Positions 1 to 9,577 are shown, counted from the stretch's first letter. The stretch is DNA of 64,000 nucleotides from Saprospiraceae bacterium (GCA_016706365.1 JADJJU010000007.1:234231-298230); one strand, 5' to 3'. Numbers and translations are program-made. The notes: a model not told the origin generated them from the sequence alone.

Positions 1-290
1 TATCCGGTAAGTGAGCTAAAAAATACACTTAATTCCTTTTTAAAAATCTGCCACATAACCTCTTTTCTTAAAGCGTGCAAAGATATCATTTTAAGAACGA
101 AAACAATTGAAGGATGTTGATGAGGGTGAATAGATAAATTTGGAACAGTTCTGAGTAGAACACTTAGTCAATATTAATATTAGCAACGAAGGAATAAATC
201 TCTTTCAATTTGCCAGAAATGAATGTTTAAAAAGCACCTCAATAGTAGCACAATAACGAAATCTGTTCTTGTAAATACCTAAACAGTAAA
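1..290. other. Intergenic/leader DNA, no gene recognised
   Basis: I see no convincing coding region here. The only supported element is the leftward promoter listed separately. A gene starting left of the window is probably transcribed from it. Confidence 0.5.
78..106 (-). promoter_or_regulatory. Bacteroidota-type promoter, leftward
   Basis: On the minus strand the -7 box reads TATCTTTG (78-85), matching TAnnTTTG, with TTG at 104-106 as the -33 element and an 18-base spacer. It would drive a gene lying left of the window. Confidence 0.5.
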
Positions 291-326
291 ATTTAAAAGC
301 CACCGGAATTTCCAGTGGCTTTTTTC
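291..326 (-). terminator. Hairpin terminator after tRNA-Ala
   Basis: GCCAC and GTGGC arms surround a GGAA/TTCC core. On the minus strand the hairpin is followed by TTTTAAATTTT, just downstream of the tRNA. A T-run on the plus side would let it work in both directions. Confidence 0.6.
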
Positions 327-329
327 TTG

Positions 330-402
<73 letters not shown>

Positions 403-535
403 GATTGGGTGTGGGTGTGAGTGTGGTGTGTGTAGAGAGTGACGAGTGTGGTGCGGGTAGAGAGAAGAGGGTGTAGTGTGTGGTTTGAGTGAGAGATTCA
501 TAATAACCATAATTACTCACAGGCGGCAAATATAG
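403..535. repeat. G/T-rich low-complexity spacer
   Basis: The plus strand is a run of GTG, GAG and GGGTGTG words between the tRNA and the 3' end of the malic enzyme gene. It resembles in composition the tracts at 1800-1935 and, inverted, 16310-16485. No coding potential is apparent. Confidence 0.5.
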
Positions 536-569
536 AAATGAAAATTGATCAAAAGAACAAAAATCACAA

Positions 570-1760
570 TTACAGATACGCCTGCTCAAATAAAGCAGCT
601 TCTTTTACCGCAGCAGCTACCTTATCCGCTACAGTTTTATTCAAAGATGCAGGTATGATATTCCTTTTTGAAGGTGTATCAATGCAATCAGCAATGGCAT
701 ATGCTGCCTTGATTTTCATTAGGGGCGTGATTCTTTTCGCTTTCGCATCCAGAGCACCTCTGAAGATCCCGGGAAACCCAAGCACATTATTAATTTGATT
801 GGCCATATCACTCCGACCGGTTGCCACCACTGCTGCCCCACCCTGGTATGCCAGTTCAGGCATAATCTCCGGGAAAGGATTTGCAAGCGCAAAAATGATT
901 GCTTTATTAGCCATTTTCTTAATGTCCGCTTTGGAAAGTAAGTCTCCCTTGCTGACACCAATGAATACATCCGCTCCAACTACTGCATCATAGACTGTTC
1001 CTTTGACATTTTCAAAATTTGTAAAAGACAAAATCTCCTTCTTTGCAAAATTGAGGTCCTCTCTATCTCTGTGAATGACACCTTGTGTATCACACATAAT
1101 AATTTCTTTGACAGGAGTACACTGAGTATCATCCGAATGATCAGCACATCGGAGCAATCTTGCGATGGCAATTCCTGCAGCCCCTGCTCCATTAATCACC
1201 ACTCTCAGGTCTTTGATATCCTTCCCAACATACTTTGCAGCATTGATTAATCCGGCCAAAACCACAATAGCTGTCCCATGCTGATCATCATGGAATACCG
1301 GAATTCCCAAATCCTGTAACCTGCTTTCTACCTCAAAACTTCTTGGTGCTGCAATATCTTCCAGATTGATTCCTCCAAATACCGGTGCAATCCTTCGTAC
1401 AGTTTCAATAATCTCTAGTGTATCCTGAGTGTCCAGGCAAATAGGAAATGCATCGATATTAGCAAATTTCTTGAATAATAATGCTTTACCCTCCATCACA
1501 GGAATAGACGCTTTAGCACCAATATTCCCCAAGCCCAATACTGCAGAACCATCCGTAACAATTGCGACAGTATTTGATTTCATAGTCAAATCATAAACGC
1601 TTTCCGGGTTGCGGTAAATCTCCATGCAGGGTTCAGCCACACCGGGTGAATACACCAGGGATAACATCTTCTTTGTCGTAACTGATAACTTGGGTTCGAT
1701 CTGAATTTTACCTCTCAGCTTGCGATGTAGTTCCAGTGCTTGTTTATAAATATCGCTCAT
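570..1760 (-). CDS. Malic enzyme (NAD(P)-dependent, decarboxylating)
   Basis: Oxidative decarboxylation of malate to pyruvate and CO2 in the cytoplasm. The 396-aa protein has the family signatures in order: YSPGVAEPC near the N-terminus, VTDGSAVLGLGNIG, GGINLEDIAAP, VFHDDQHGTA, the Rossmann motif INGAGAAGIA, and a C-terminal GRSDMANQINNVLG block followed by FRGAL. It corresponds to the short bacterial form. The phosphotransacetylase-like domain of the long MaeB proteins (about 750 aa) is absent. A Bacteroidota -7 box, TACCTTTG (1782-1789 minus), lies about 20 bases upstream of the ATG. The gene stands alone between two G/T-rich spacers. Cofactor preference cannot be read from the sequence. 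Function is secure. Confidence 0.93.
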   Translation of the reverse strand: MSDIYKQALELHRKLRGKIQIEPKLSVTTKKMLSLVYSPGVAEPCMEIYRNPESVYDLTMKSNTVAIVTDGSAVLGLGNIGAKASIPVMEGKALLFKKFANIDAFPICLDTQDTLEIIETVRRIAPVFGGINLEDIAAPRSFEVESRLQDLGIPVFHDDQHGTAIVVLAGLINAAKYVGKDIKDLRVVINGAGAAGIAIARLLRCADHSDDTQCTPVKEIIMCDTQGVIHRDREDLNFAKKEILSFTNFENVKGTVYDAVVGADVFIGVSKGDLLSKADIKKMANKAIIFALANPFPEIMPELAYQGGAAVVATGRSDMANQINNVLGFPGIFRGALDAKAKRITPLMKIKAAYAIADCIDTPSKRNIIPASLNKTVADKVAAAVKEAALFEQAYL

Positions 1761-1799
1761 ACATTATTTAAAAATGAGGGGCAAAGGTAGAAAAAGATT

Positions 1800-1935
1800 C
1801 ATATGATTGAGGTTTGTGTGGTGGGGAAGTGTGAGAGTTGGAGAAGATTGATGAGATTGTTGTACGGGAGTTGGGTGTTGAGTGAAAGTGTGGGAAGATT
1901 GATGGGATTGATAAGATTGATAGGATTGAAAGCAG
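1800..1935. repeat. G/T-rich dispersed repeat with 9-bp GATTGATRR units
   Basis: The tract contains four tandem 9-mers (GATTGATGG, GATTGATAA, GATTGATAG, GATTGAAAG). It shares a perfect 21-base word (1883-1903) and a 15-base word (1914-1928) with the inverted copy at 16366-16437, in the same order. It lies between the malic enzyme start and the carbonic anhydrase end. Confidence 0.6.
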
Positions 1936-2011
1936 TTAAATAAAAAAAGCGAATAGAAAAACATTACATGCTCATTCCACTCGCTTTACAATTGTCTGCA
2001 ATGAGAAAATT

Positions 2012-2637
2012 TTACATAAGAGTATATATGTCCATAATATTGGCAAGGATCTTGGGAAAATCAATTTGCAGGTCAATCAATTTACCAGTCTTCATATCAA
2101 ATACCCAACCGTGAACCCTTAGACCTCTTTCCTTATAAGCTCTTTGAACAGCAGCTGTTTTAATCAAATTTACACATTGTTCCTGCACATTCAGCTCCAC
2201 TAATTTGTTATATTTTTCATCCTCATCTTCAATATCATTAAGTACATTTTATGCAGGCGATATACATCGCGAATATTCCTGAGCCAGGGATTCAGAAAAC
2301 CAAGGTCCTCCTGCTTCATGGCAGCTTTTACACCTCCACAGTAATAATGCCCGCAAACAACAACAGTTTTAACTTTTAAATGGTCAATTGCAAAGTTGAT
2401 CACAGACATCACATTAAGGTCTATACTGATCACCATATTTGCAATATTGCGATGCACGAAGACCTCACCAGCCTCTGCGCCCATAATCTCCTCTGCTGTA
2501 ACTCTGCTATCTGAGCAACCAATGTAGAGCACCTCCGGTGTTTGTCCTTTAGCGAGATTATCAAAGTAGTTTTTATCTAAGGCTAATTTGTCCTGAATCC
2601 ATTTTTCATTATTTATAAATACCTGATTTAAGTCCAT
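2012..2637 (-). CDS. Beta-carbonic anhydrase (frameshifted as sequenced)
   Basis: Zinc enzyme interconverting CO2 and bicarbonate. The N-terminal 140 residues carry the full active site: CSDSR (Cys41, Asp43, Arg45) and HYYC (His97, Cys100). The frame breaks near 2247-2250. Adding one base there restores a continuous acidic linker and a C-terminal part with VQEQCVNLIKT and VHGWVFDMKTG, typical of the family. The gene lies 53 bases after the SulP transporter on the same strand. This SulP plus carbonic anhydrase pairing is common in Bacteroidota and suggests bicarbonate supply. A base missing from the sequence is the simplest explanation of the break; real loss cannot be excluded. Confidence 0.85.
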
Positions 2638-2690
2638 TTCTAAATAAATTTTTCTGATTTAATATTCTGTTTTTCTTTGAGCTATGAAAC

Positions 2691-4274
2691 CTAATTTGCA
2701 GGTAATTCATTTTCAATTTTATAATTATCTTTTATATTCACAAGTACGACATCGATATTTCGATGAGCAGCTTGTTCCTTGAAGTCATTAATCATTTCGA
2801 GCACATCATAATCTATAAAGACCGACCTGGTTCCATCTATGATAACCTTACTGTTTTCAGGAAGGTTTTCCAGGGTAAGCAGCATACTTGCTTTGTTCAG
2901 AAAGGTAACCTCTTCAGAAAGTATTAACTTTATGGGAGTACCATCATGATTATCAGATTTCAGGTATGAATATGTATTTTTCATATTGACTCTCAATATG
3001 TAGAAAATACCTACAAACATACCAATAGTAATACCTATCAGCAAATCGCTAAACACAATTGCCACGACTGTTACAATAAAAGGAACAAACTGGTCTCTTC
3101 CTGCCTTGAACATAGATTTGTACAAAGATACCTTTGTTAATTTATATCCGGTATATAGAAGTATTGCTGCAAGGCTGGCATAAGGGATCAGGTTAATGAC
3201 TTTTGGGATAGTGATCACGGATAGCAAAAGCCATAAGCCATGGAAAAATGCAGATGCTTTCGTTTTGGCTCCGGCATTCACGTTAGCTGCCCCGCGCACA
3301 ATCACAGCGGTCAAAGGAAGTCCTCCTATCAAACCTGATACAATATTTCCTATCCCCTGAGCTTTCAATTCACGGTTGGGAGGAGTGTTTCTCTTATAGG
3401 GATCCAATTTGTCAACTGCTTCTGCATTGAGCAATGTTTCCAGGCTGGCCACAATGGCAAGAGTTATGGCAGCTTTATATACTGCGGGATTAGATACAAA
3501 TGACCAGTCAGGCATTGTAAACAATCCAAAAAATTCATTCACTGATGTGGCAACCGGAATAATAACCAAATGCTCAGGAGATAACACCAAATTGGAAGAG
3601 CTGCTCTTAAACAATTCATTTAATAAGACCCCGATAACTACAACAAGAAGTGGGGCAGGCACTAGTTTCATTGCATTCAACTTGATTTTTGGCCATATGA
3701 TGAGAATTGCCAGAGAGGCAGCAGTTATTATCAATGCACCCGGGTTCATCAATTGGAAAGCAGAAATTATTGCCGAAAATGTATTCTCATGGTCTCTTTG
3801 AAAAAAGTCCATATCCCCAAATGTATCAGAGTCATAACCAAGTGCATGAGGAATCTGCTTAAATATTAGAATAATACCAATTGCTGCCAACATCCCTTTT
3901 ATAACGCTGCTGGGAAAATAATTTCCCACTGTACCTGCCTTCAAATAACCAAGAATAAACTGGAGAACACCAGCCATCACTACAGCCAGCAAAAAACCCT
4001 CCCATACTCCAATATCTGTTATAGCATTCAATACTATGACTGTGAGACCTGCTGCAGGACCACTTACCCCTAGTTGGGCACCTGAGAATACGGAAATTAC
4101 CAAACCCCCGACGATACCGGCAATAATACCTGAAAATAAGGGAGCACCAGAGGCTAGTGCTATACCGAGACATAAAGGCAAAGCCACTAAAAATACAACC
4201 ACTGAAGCCGGTAAATCATTTTTCAAAGTTGTGAGGGGTATACCAAACTTTTGGTACAACTTCGTAACAGTCAT
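2691..4274 (-). CDS. SulP family anion (bicarbonate/sulfate) transporter
   Basis: Integral inner-membrane protein of about 527 aa. It starts with LPASVVVFLVALPLCLG, the usual SulP first helix, continues with GAQLGVSGPAAGLT and some ten more hydrophobic segments, and ends in a STAS domain (roughly the last 80 residues, with KVIIDGTRSVFIDYD). An upstream in-frame ATG at 4331 would add 19 residues with no family match, so I prefer the ATG at 4274. The carbonic anhydrase follows on the same strand, so bicarbonate is a likelier substrate than sulfate. Substrate is inferred from context only. Confidence 0.85.
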   Translation of the reverse strand: MTVTKLYQKFGIPLTTLKNDLPASVVVFLVALPLCLGIALASGAPLFSGIIAGIVGGLVISVFSGAQLGVSGPAAGLTVIVLNAITDIGVWEGFLLAVVMAGVLQFILGYLKAGTVGNYFPSSVIKGMLAAIGIILIFKQIPHALGYDSDTFGDMDFFQRDHENTFSAIISAFQLMNPGALIITAASLAILIIWPKIKLNAMKLVPAPLLVVVIGVLLNELFKSSSSNLVLSPEHLVIIPVATSVNEFFGLFTMPDWSFVSNPAVYKAAITLAIVASLETLLNAEAVDKLDPYKRNTPPNRELKAQGIGNIVSGLIGGLPLTAVIVRGAANVNAGAKTKASAFFHGLWLLLSVITIPKVINLIPYASLAAILLYTGYKLTKVSLYKSMFKAGRDQFVPFIVTVVAIVFSDLLIGITIGMFVGIFYILRVNMKNTYSYLKSDNHDGTPIKLILSEEVTFLNKASMLLTLENLPENSKVIIDGTRSVFIDYDVLEMINDFKEQAAHRNIDVVLVNIKDNYKIENELPAN

Positions 4275-4354
4275 AAAAATTAAATTTTCGTTTATAGGAA
4301 TTAGCGATAAGTATGATTTACTTACCTGCAAGTGAATTTTCTAATGCTTATGAT

Positions 4355-4714
4355 TTAGGTTTCCGGGGGAGTATATATGGAATCCAGGAAAATATTCTGC
4401 CATGAGAAATGCAGAAAAAAAGCAAGAACAGATGAGGCTAATTTAATGTTAAGCCAGGAATATTGCTCGTTAAGGCATTGTGGCTCTTTTTCAATGATAT
4501 CAGAGTACTGAGAGAAAGGATTTTGTTCACCTTCCATGGGCTCATTATCTGATTCGTGGTCAGAGAGCCGAACAAATTCGTTCATCTCGACTTTCTCTGA
4601 ACTTAAATTATAAAATGCAATCATTCTCAAGGTGTCCGAACCAAGGGTGGCCATGACCAAACTACAAATGATGAGAATTGAGTGAATTTTAAATTGCATA
4701 CGCGGAGTGTTCAA
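4355..4714 (-). CDS. Small hypothetical protein with N-terminal hydrophobic segment
   Basis: 119 residues, not recognised. A hydrophobic stretch (SILIICSLVMATLG) near the N-terminus could be a signal peptide or anchor. The middle is acidic and polar, and a second aromatic-rich hydrophobic stretch lies near the C-terminus (SSVLAFFLHFSW). ATG codons at residues 1 and 6 are both possible starts. It lies upstream of the SulP gene on the same strand, 80 bases away. No family can be named and it could be a chance reading frame. Confidence 0.4.
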   Translation of the reverse strand: MNTPRMQFKIHSILIICSLVMATLGSDTLRMIAFYNLSSEKVEMNEFVRLSDHESDNEPMEGEQNPFSQYSDIIEKEPQCLNEQYSWLNIKLASSVLAFFLHFSWQNIFLDSIYTPPET

Positions 4715-4862
4715 AAACTTACAAACGACTTTGAACTAAAAGTGTTCAATGGAGATGCAATAAATCTCAATAAATTACAATACGACAAAATTAATTTCTT
4801 GTAACTGAAAGCTGCAAAACAGTATGTTAAAAAGGTTCTCTTGCTGATGAGTCCGAAAAAAA

Positions 4863-5315
4863 TTATTCCTGATCCTCTTCAAGATTGAGGTCGAAATCTG
4901 CTTCTTCGTCCAGATATAATATATATCTTTCTTTATCTGGCCCCGTTTCTTCAAGACCTTCATCGTTAAGCATTATCAATTGCCCGGGTCTGATTAAAAA
5001 TTTATTTAATCCACTTGTTTCAGTCCTGATAAGTTGGATCTGGTCCCCTTCCTTTTGAAAAGTCCCGTCTTCAAGAAAGATTTCATCAGTTTTGCCCTGA
5101 TAAACCAATGACATATTGTACCTACCAGATGTGAGCACTAATTCAATTTCTATTCCCTCACAATCGTCACATGGTACTACACCTGTATAAGTGCCCTGAA
5201 CTTCATCAGGAATAACTAATTCTTCCTCTGTTTTACTCGTACCTTCTGCTACATCCGAATCAGAGGCACAAGCAATCAATCCCAGGCTCAAATACAAAAG
5301 GAAAAGTTTTTTCAT
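4863..5315 (-). CDS. NlpE-like lipoprotein
   Basis: 150 aa with a lipoprotein signal peptide (lipobox LIAC, about residues 13-16), then a small beta-rich domain with GTYTGVVPCDDCEGIEIEL. The CxxC pair and the spacing match the N-terminal NlpE/CutF domain, an outer-membrane lipoprotein sensor in enterobacteria. The C-terminus is very acidic (LNLEEDQE). Only the N-terminal NlpE domain is present, as in many Bacteroidota homologues. A -7 box TATATTTG (5338-5345 minus) precedes it. It appears monocistronic. A role in metal or envelope stress is inference from the family. Confidence 0.8.
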   Translation of the reverse strand: MKKLFLLYLSLGLIACASDSDVAEGTSKTEEELVIPDEVQGTYTGVVPCDDCEGIEIELVLTSGRYNMSLVYQGKTDEIFLEDGTFQKEGDQIQLIRTETSGLNKFLIRPGQLIMLNDEGLEETGPDKERYILYLDEEADFDLNLEEDQE

Positions 5316-5540
5316 ACTGCATTACAACTTTAAAGGTCAAATATAAGATTATAAATACATGTGATCTGAAAATAATGAGACCATTGAATATTTTTTATAG
5401 TATATGCTTCCAAATACACTGACACCCTTATATCCATTTTTTTGAAATATAAAAATAATTTATATCTATTTCTTTATACTCGAACAGAAATCTCTTGTGC
5501 AATACAAGTGAAAAAATTACATTTGATTGAGAAGAATAAA

Positions 5541-6357
5541 ATGATGTGTAAATTTCACTGCTATCGATTCATATTATTAGTATTATTTGCGACATCGGCA
5601 AGTAATGTTTTTGCACAGGAACTGGGCTATTCCCGCATATGGTCTGTTCAGACCGGAGTAATGTATTCGACAGTAACTGCCTCCGGAAAGCACATTGAGA
5701 GAGATGCTGACCTGTTTATTCATTCTGAGCAAATTGAGAAATATAAAACAAAAATGGGATGGATGGCCGGCCTTGGTCATTTTCAGAGGATAAACCGATG
5801 TATGGGAATCCAAAATGGCTATGTCATTTGCTCATAGCAGAAAGTCTGCTCAGTATCAATCAAATACAATTTTTCAAAAAGTAGTGGAAACTGTAGATGG
5901 TTCCTTTTTATACAACAATCTGTATTTTCAAACTTATACAGCTCCGAGATTATATTTTGGACAATTCAAGAGATTTTATGTGGAACTCGGTCCATATCTG
6001 GAATGGAATATTTTGAATTTATCGTCCTTTAAAGGCTCTAAAGTAGAGTATTTTGAAGTTGTCCATGATCTTGGAAGACCAGTTCTTGTAGAATTAATCA
6101 ACCCAACAGAATCAAAACTGGATCATAAGGCTGACATTAAAAAGACAGACTTTGGCGGTGCAATTTCAGTCGGTACTTTCCTGGCCTTACCGGGACAACA
6201 TATGATACAGCTGGAATTAAGATATAGCAGGGGAGCATTCTTATTTAGTGAATTTAAAGGAATGCGTCAGAACAGATTTTTCTTCATTCTAAGCTATAGC
6301 CTTCCCCATTTCAAATCACATTCCATTGATTTGTATTTGCCGTACCTTAACTCCTGA
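5541..6357 (+). CDS. Outer-membrane beta-barrel protein (frameshifted)
   Basis: Start chosen at 5541 because a clear signal peptide follows (FILLVLFATSASNVFAQ). The mature part alternates hydrophobic and polar residues with aromatic strand ends (YFGQFKRFYVELGPYLEWN, RFFFILSYSL), typical of a small PorT-like barrel. The frame changes at about 5812-5820: the first frame ends shortly after IQNGY and the second resumes with MSFAHSRKSAQY. Together they give one protein of about 270 aa. Function is unknown. The gene converges on pgpH, with a heptad-repeat tract between them. The exact C-terminus is uncertain, since the last residues run into the repeat boundary. Confidence 0.65.
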
Positions 6358-6545
6358 AGATAGTGAATGGTGAATGGTGGAATGTTAAATTTTAAATGTT
6401 GAATTTTAAATGTGGAATGGCAAACAGCCGATAGTGAGATGTGAAATGTGAATGGTGAATGGTGAATGGTGAATAGTGAATGGTGAATGGTAAACAGCCT
6501 ATAGTGAGATGTGAAATGGTGAGTGGTGAATGGCAAACAGCCGAT
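6358..6545. repeat. Heptanucleotide-periodic array (TGAATGG type)
   Basis: Tandem 7-mers, mainly TGAATGG with TGAATAG, TGAAATG and TGAGATG variants, fill this convergent intergenic space. A higher-order unit starting AAACAGCCGATAGTGAGATG recurs at 6422 and 6492, exactly 70 bases (10 heptads) apart, and partly again at 6535. Confidence 0.85.
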
Positions 6546-6614
6546 GCATATGGCAACTTTACTTAGGGAAATTACCCCTGGTATGTTGTAAGAGTGGAGG
6601 TAGTTTAAAAACGA

Positions 6615-8690
6615 TTATTCCTCCTGTTGCTTTGGATATTCTATTCTTGCGTGATAAATACTCTTCAGCATTTTCTTGAACACCTTTTTAGCAATTTCAA
6701 GCTCCTCAAAGCTCAGTTCTGAATGCTGTAATTGAGCTCCTATCAGCTTTTGCTGAATGATAACATCCACGAATTGCTCAATATCCTTTGCTGAATTGAA
6801 CTGCATAGAACGGGAAGCTGCTTCCAGAGAATCTGCGATCATGAGTAAAGTTTGCTCCTTGGTCCTGGGTCTTGGTCCGGGGTAAGTAAAAAGTGCATCT
6901 GTGGATTCACTTTTTGCATTGGTTTCAAGATACTTGCGATAAAAATACTCCACCTTAGTCGTACCGTGGTGAGTTCTTATGAAATCAATAATGACTGGAG
7001 GTAAATTATATTCCTTAGCTATTAGAGCGCCTTCGTTAACATGATCGATGATGATCTTTGCACTTTCCAGCGGGCCCAGCTCATTGTGAGGATTTCGTTC
7101 GCCGGTATTCTCAACAAAAAAACCAGGATTTTTAATCTTCCCAATATCGTGGTACAATGCCCCCACTTTTACCATCAGAGCATTTGCACCGATTTTATTA
7201 GCAGCTGCCTCAGCCATATTGGCAACCTGAATGCTGTGCTGAAATGTACCCGGTGCTCGAATAGAAAGCTTTTTAAGCAATGGTTTATTCAAATCACTCA
7301 ATTCTGCTAAGGTAATAGATGAGGTAAACCCAAAAATTCTTTCTACCAATGGAATCATCGGGTAAGCAAGTAAGGTCAATACACCATTCAGCAATAACCA
7401 ATTATAATTTTTCCAGTTGATAGCATCGAGCGAGCCTTCTTTTATTAAGGAAATACATAAGTATCCCATAAAAAAAGCGAAAATGATCAGAAATATAGAA
7501 TAGAAAAATCCTGCCCAATACCTGGTCTCTGTCTCAATCAATACTGCCACTAATCCCCCCAGAATCATTAAAAATGCAAAGTCAAGTCCTAATGTAGTAA
7601 TAAAGGATGCAATAAGAATCAGAATAATGAGTGTAATAAATGCCAGCTTTTCATCAAAAAAATTCTTTATAACTATTGGCACAACACAGATGGGGACAAT
7701 GTATACACCAATAAAAGTGTTTCTCTCCACCGCAAAAACTATATATGAAAAGAGTACTATCAAAAGCAGGAAGAATGACAATTTCCGAAAACTGTTAATC
7801 ACCTCAGGAGCTTTGTACACCAGATAAAGGTAAAATAACCCCATTACCAGCATGGAAAATAATAAGTGACCAACATACACCTGCCATCTCCTGTCTTTGT
7901 CCAGGGCCTGCGATTCATGACGCTCTTTCAATGACATCAACTGCTGGTATGCCTCTTCATCGACCATTGCGCCTTTTCTGATGATAATTTCTCCTTTGTT
8001 GACTTTACCACTTGCTTTGACAATTGAGCTGCTTTCTTCATCTAAAATCTTCTGGGACAAAATGGCATTGTATTCAATATTGGGCCGGAGTAAAGATGAC
8101 AATTCAGTTTGCCAGAATTCAGCCAGTTCAGGATTATTCTTTTGAATTTCTACAGTGAGTTCATCACGGGCTGATTTAAGCGTATAAAATTGCTCTATTG
8201 ATCTGAGTGAAAGAACTCCCTGTGCTTGGACCTGAATAACTTTTATAGTATCAGGAAGTCCGGAAGAAGTGGGAAACTGAAAAATGCCTCTTTCATAAAT
8301 CTGAGCTAATCTATTAAAGAGAAATTTGGCAAAATCAGGAATTTGTTTTTGTATTTGATTCAACTCTTCCCATTTCGGGGCGGAATCTTTGATCAATTTT
8401 TCCATTGCAGTTGTGACCTCTTGTTCTCTTTCACTCACTTTGTTGAATACAGGAATAAAATCCTTCATCAAATTGGACTGAATACTATCAATTTCAATTT
8501 TGGATTTCCTTATGGGAAAATCTACGGGTGCATACAGGTCTTCATATTTCCATACTCTTCCTTTCTTGAAATCATATTTGAAATTGGCATTTCCAGGAAA
8601 GAGCAGACTGATAGCAAAAATGGCAGCTAGAAATAAGATTGCCCTGAGTACCGGCGGAAGATTACGATTGATTTCGGTGAGTAAATTCAT
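6615..8690 (-). CDS. pgpH: 7TM-HD family c-di-AMP phosphodiesterase (PgpH-like)
   Basis: 691 aa with the full PgpH architecture: an N-terminal membrane helix (about 15-32), a large periplasmic domain (about 40-265), a multi-helix membrane region (about 270-450), and a cytoplasmic HD domain (about 480-640). The HD domain contains HSIQVANMAE, GALYHDIGKIKNP and FIRTHHGTTK, giving the metal-binding His and HD pair. In Listeria PgpH hydrolyses c-di-AMP; a similar role in envelope or osmotic homeostasis here is family-based. The start fits a cytoplasmic MNLLTEINRN lead. The reading frame is intact, in contrast to many neighbours. No diadenylate cyclase is in this window. Confidence 0.9.
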   Translation of the reverse strand: MNLLTEINRNLPPVLRAILFLAAIFAISLLFPGNANFKYDFKKGRVWKYEDLYAPVDFPIRKSKIEIDSIQSNLMKDFIPVFNKVSEREQEVTTAMEKLIKDSAPKWEELNQIQKQIPDFAKFLFNRLAQIYERGIFQFPTSSGLPDTIKVIQVQAQGVLSLRSIEQFYTLKSARDELTVEIQKNNPELAEFWQTELSSLLRPNIEYNAILSQKILDEESSSIVKASGKVNKGEIIIRKGAMVDEEAYQQLMSLKERHESQALDKDRRWQVYVGHLLFSMLVMGLFYLYLVYKAPEVINSFRKLSFFLLLIVLFSYIVFAVERNTFIGVYIVPICVVPIVIKNFFDEKLAFITLIILILIASFITTLGLDFAFLMILGGLVAVLIETETRYWAGFFYSIFLIIFAFFMGYLCISLIKEGSLDAINWKNYNWLLLNGVLTLLAYPMIPLVERIFGFTSSITLAELSDLNKPLLKKLSIRAPGTFQHSIQVANMAEAAANKIGANALMVKVGALYHDIGKIKNPGFFVENTGERNPHNELGPLESAKIIIDHVNEGALIAKEYNLPPVIIDFIRTHHGTTKVEYFYRKYLETNAKSESTDALFTYPGPRPRTKEQTLLMIADSLEAASRSMQFNSAKDIEQFVDVIIQQKLIGAQLQHSELSFEELEIAKKVFKKMLKSIYHARIEYPKQQEE

Positions 8691-8734
8691 ATGTTCCTGC
8701 TAAGATACGATCCTAAGAATGATGAACAAAAATA

Positions 8735-9287
8735 TTACTTGCGGGGAACCCATGGTATTTCAGTTTTTCCTTTCAGATAACAAATATATCTGGCCAGTGT
8801 AAAAAGATAATCTGATAATCTGTTAAGGTACACAATAACCATTTCCGGAACTTCATCTGATTGGGCAAGAGTCACGACTCTTCGCTCTGCTCTCCTGCAA
8901 ACGCATCTGGCTATATGGCAATGGGAAGCGACAACATCTCCGCCAGGTAAGATAAACGACTTTAAAGGAGAAATCATAGCATCCATTTTATCAATAGCTT
9001 CTTCAAGAAATAAAATATCAGATTCTAATAATTCAGGCAGCGATAGTTTCTTTCCCGGCTGAGCTGAAAGATGAGAGGCTAGAGTGAATAAACGGTCCTG
9101 AATTTCCAGCAATTCCATTCGGATCGGTTCATTTTCCGCAAGATCAGAGACAAGGGCCTATATAACTGTTCAATTCATCGACAGTACCATAGGCCTCTAT
9201 ACGAATATGGTCTTTAGACAAGCGCATTCCACCGAAGAGTCCAGTCTGACCTTTATCACCTGTTTTAGTATATATCTTGAAAGCCAT
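8735..9287 (-). CDS. ATP:cob(I)alamin adenosyltransferase, PduO type (frameshifted)
   Basis: Transfers the adenosyl group of ATP to cob(I)alamin to make coenzyme B12. From the ATG at 9285-9287 the protein begins MAFKIYTKTGDKGQTGLFGG, the PduO/MMAB signature. One extra G in the run at 9155-9157 breaks the frame. Removing it restores YGTVDELNSYIGL joined to the rest, with LPGGDVVASHCHIARCVCRRAER and LNRLSDYLFTLARY, the usual C-terminal cob(I)alamin-binding helices. The restored length, about 184 aa, is normal. The AMP/B12-dependent partner enzyme is not in the window. Probably a functional gene with a sequencing error. Confidence 0.85.
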
Positions 9288-9498
9288 TTGAGTGCATTTC
9301 ATGAAGAAAGCTCAAATGTAAGCAAGTAGTAAATAGAAATTGTAAAAGAAGTGCCTCCACAGAGAAAGTAGTATCAAAAATACTAAATCGCAGCTCTTTC
9401 AGGACAATGTAGTGCGGGTCGATGTGGTTCTGCAGTTGAATCAAGTACCCTTTAATTGAAATAATGTTCATAAATGTCGCTATAAGATTAATTAATAA

Positions 9499-9577
9499 GG
9501 TTGATTTATCAACCGTTCTGCGCCAGACGAAGTCTGGAGGCCGTAGGCCGGAAGACAAGTCTGGCGCAGAACGGTTG
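9499..9577. repeat. Nested palindrome beside the IS256 transposase
   Basis: Perfect 19-bp inverted arms (9510-9528 and 9559-9577) enclose a 30-base loop with a GGCC-gta-GGCC hairpin. The left arm overlaps a second hairpin, GGTTGA-ttta-TCAACC (9499-9514), so the two structures exclude each other. It lies just after the transposase stop and could be its terminator or part of the element end. Confidence 0.7.

Noticed and set aside
538..993. Plus-strand frames across the malic enzyme gene
   Set aside because: They are antisense to a gene with clear family motifs.
9265..9558. Open frame upstream of the adenosyltransferase (minus strand)
   Set aside because: It passes through the palindrome, overlaps the adenosyltransferase start and has no recognisable family. 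More likely leader DNA.
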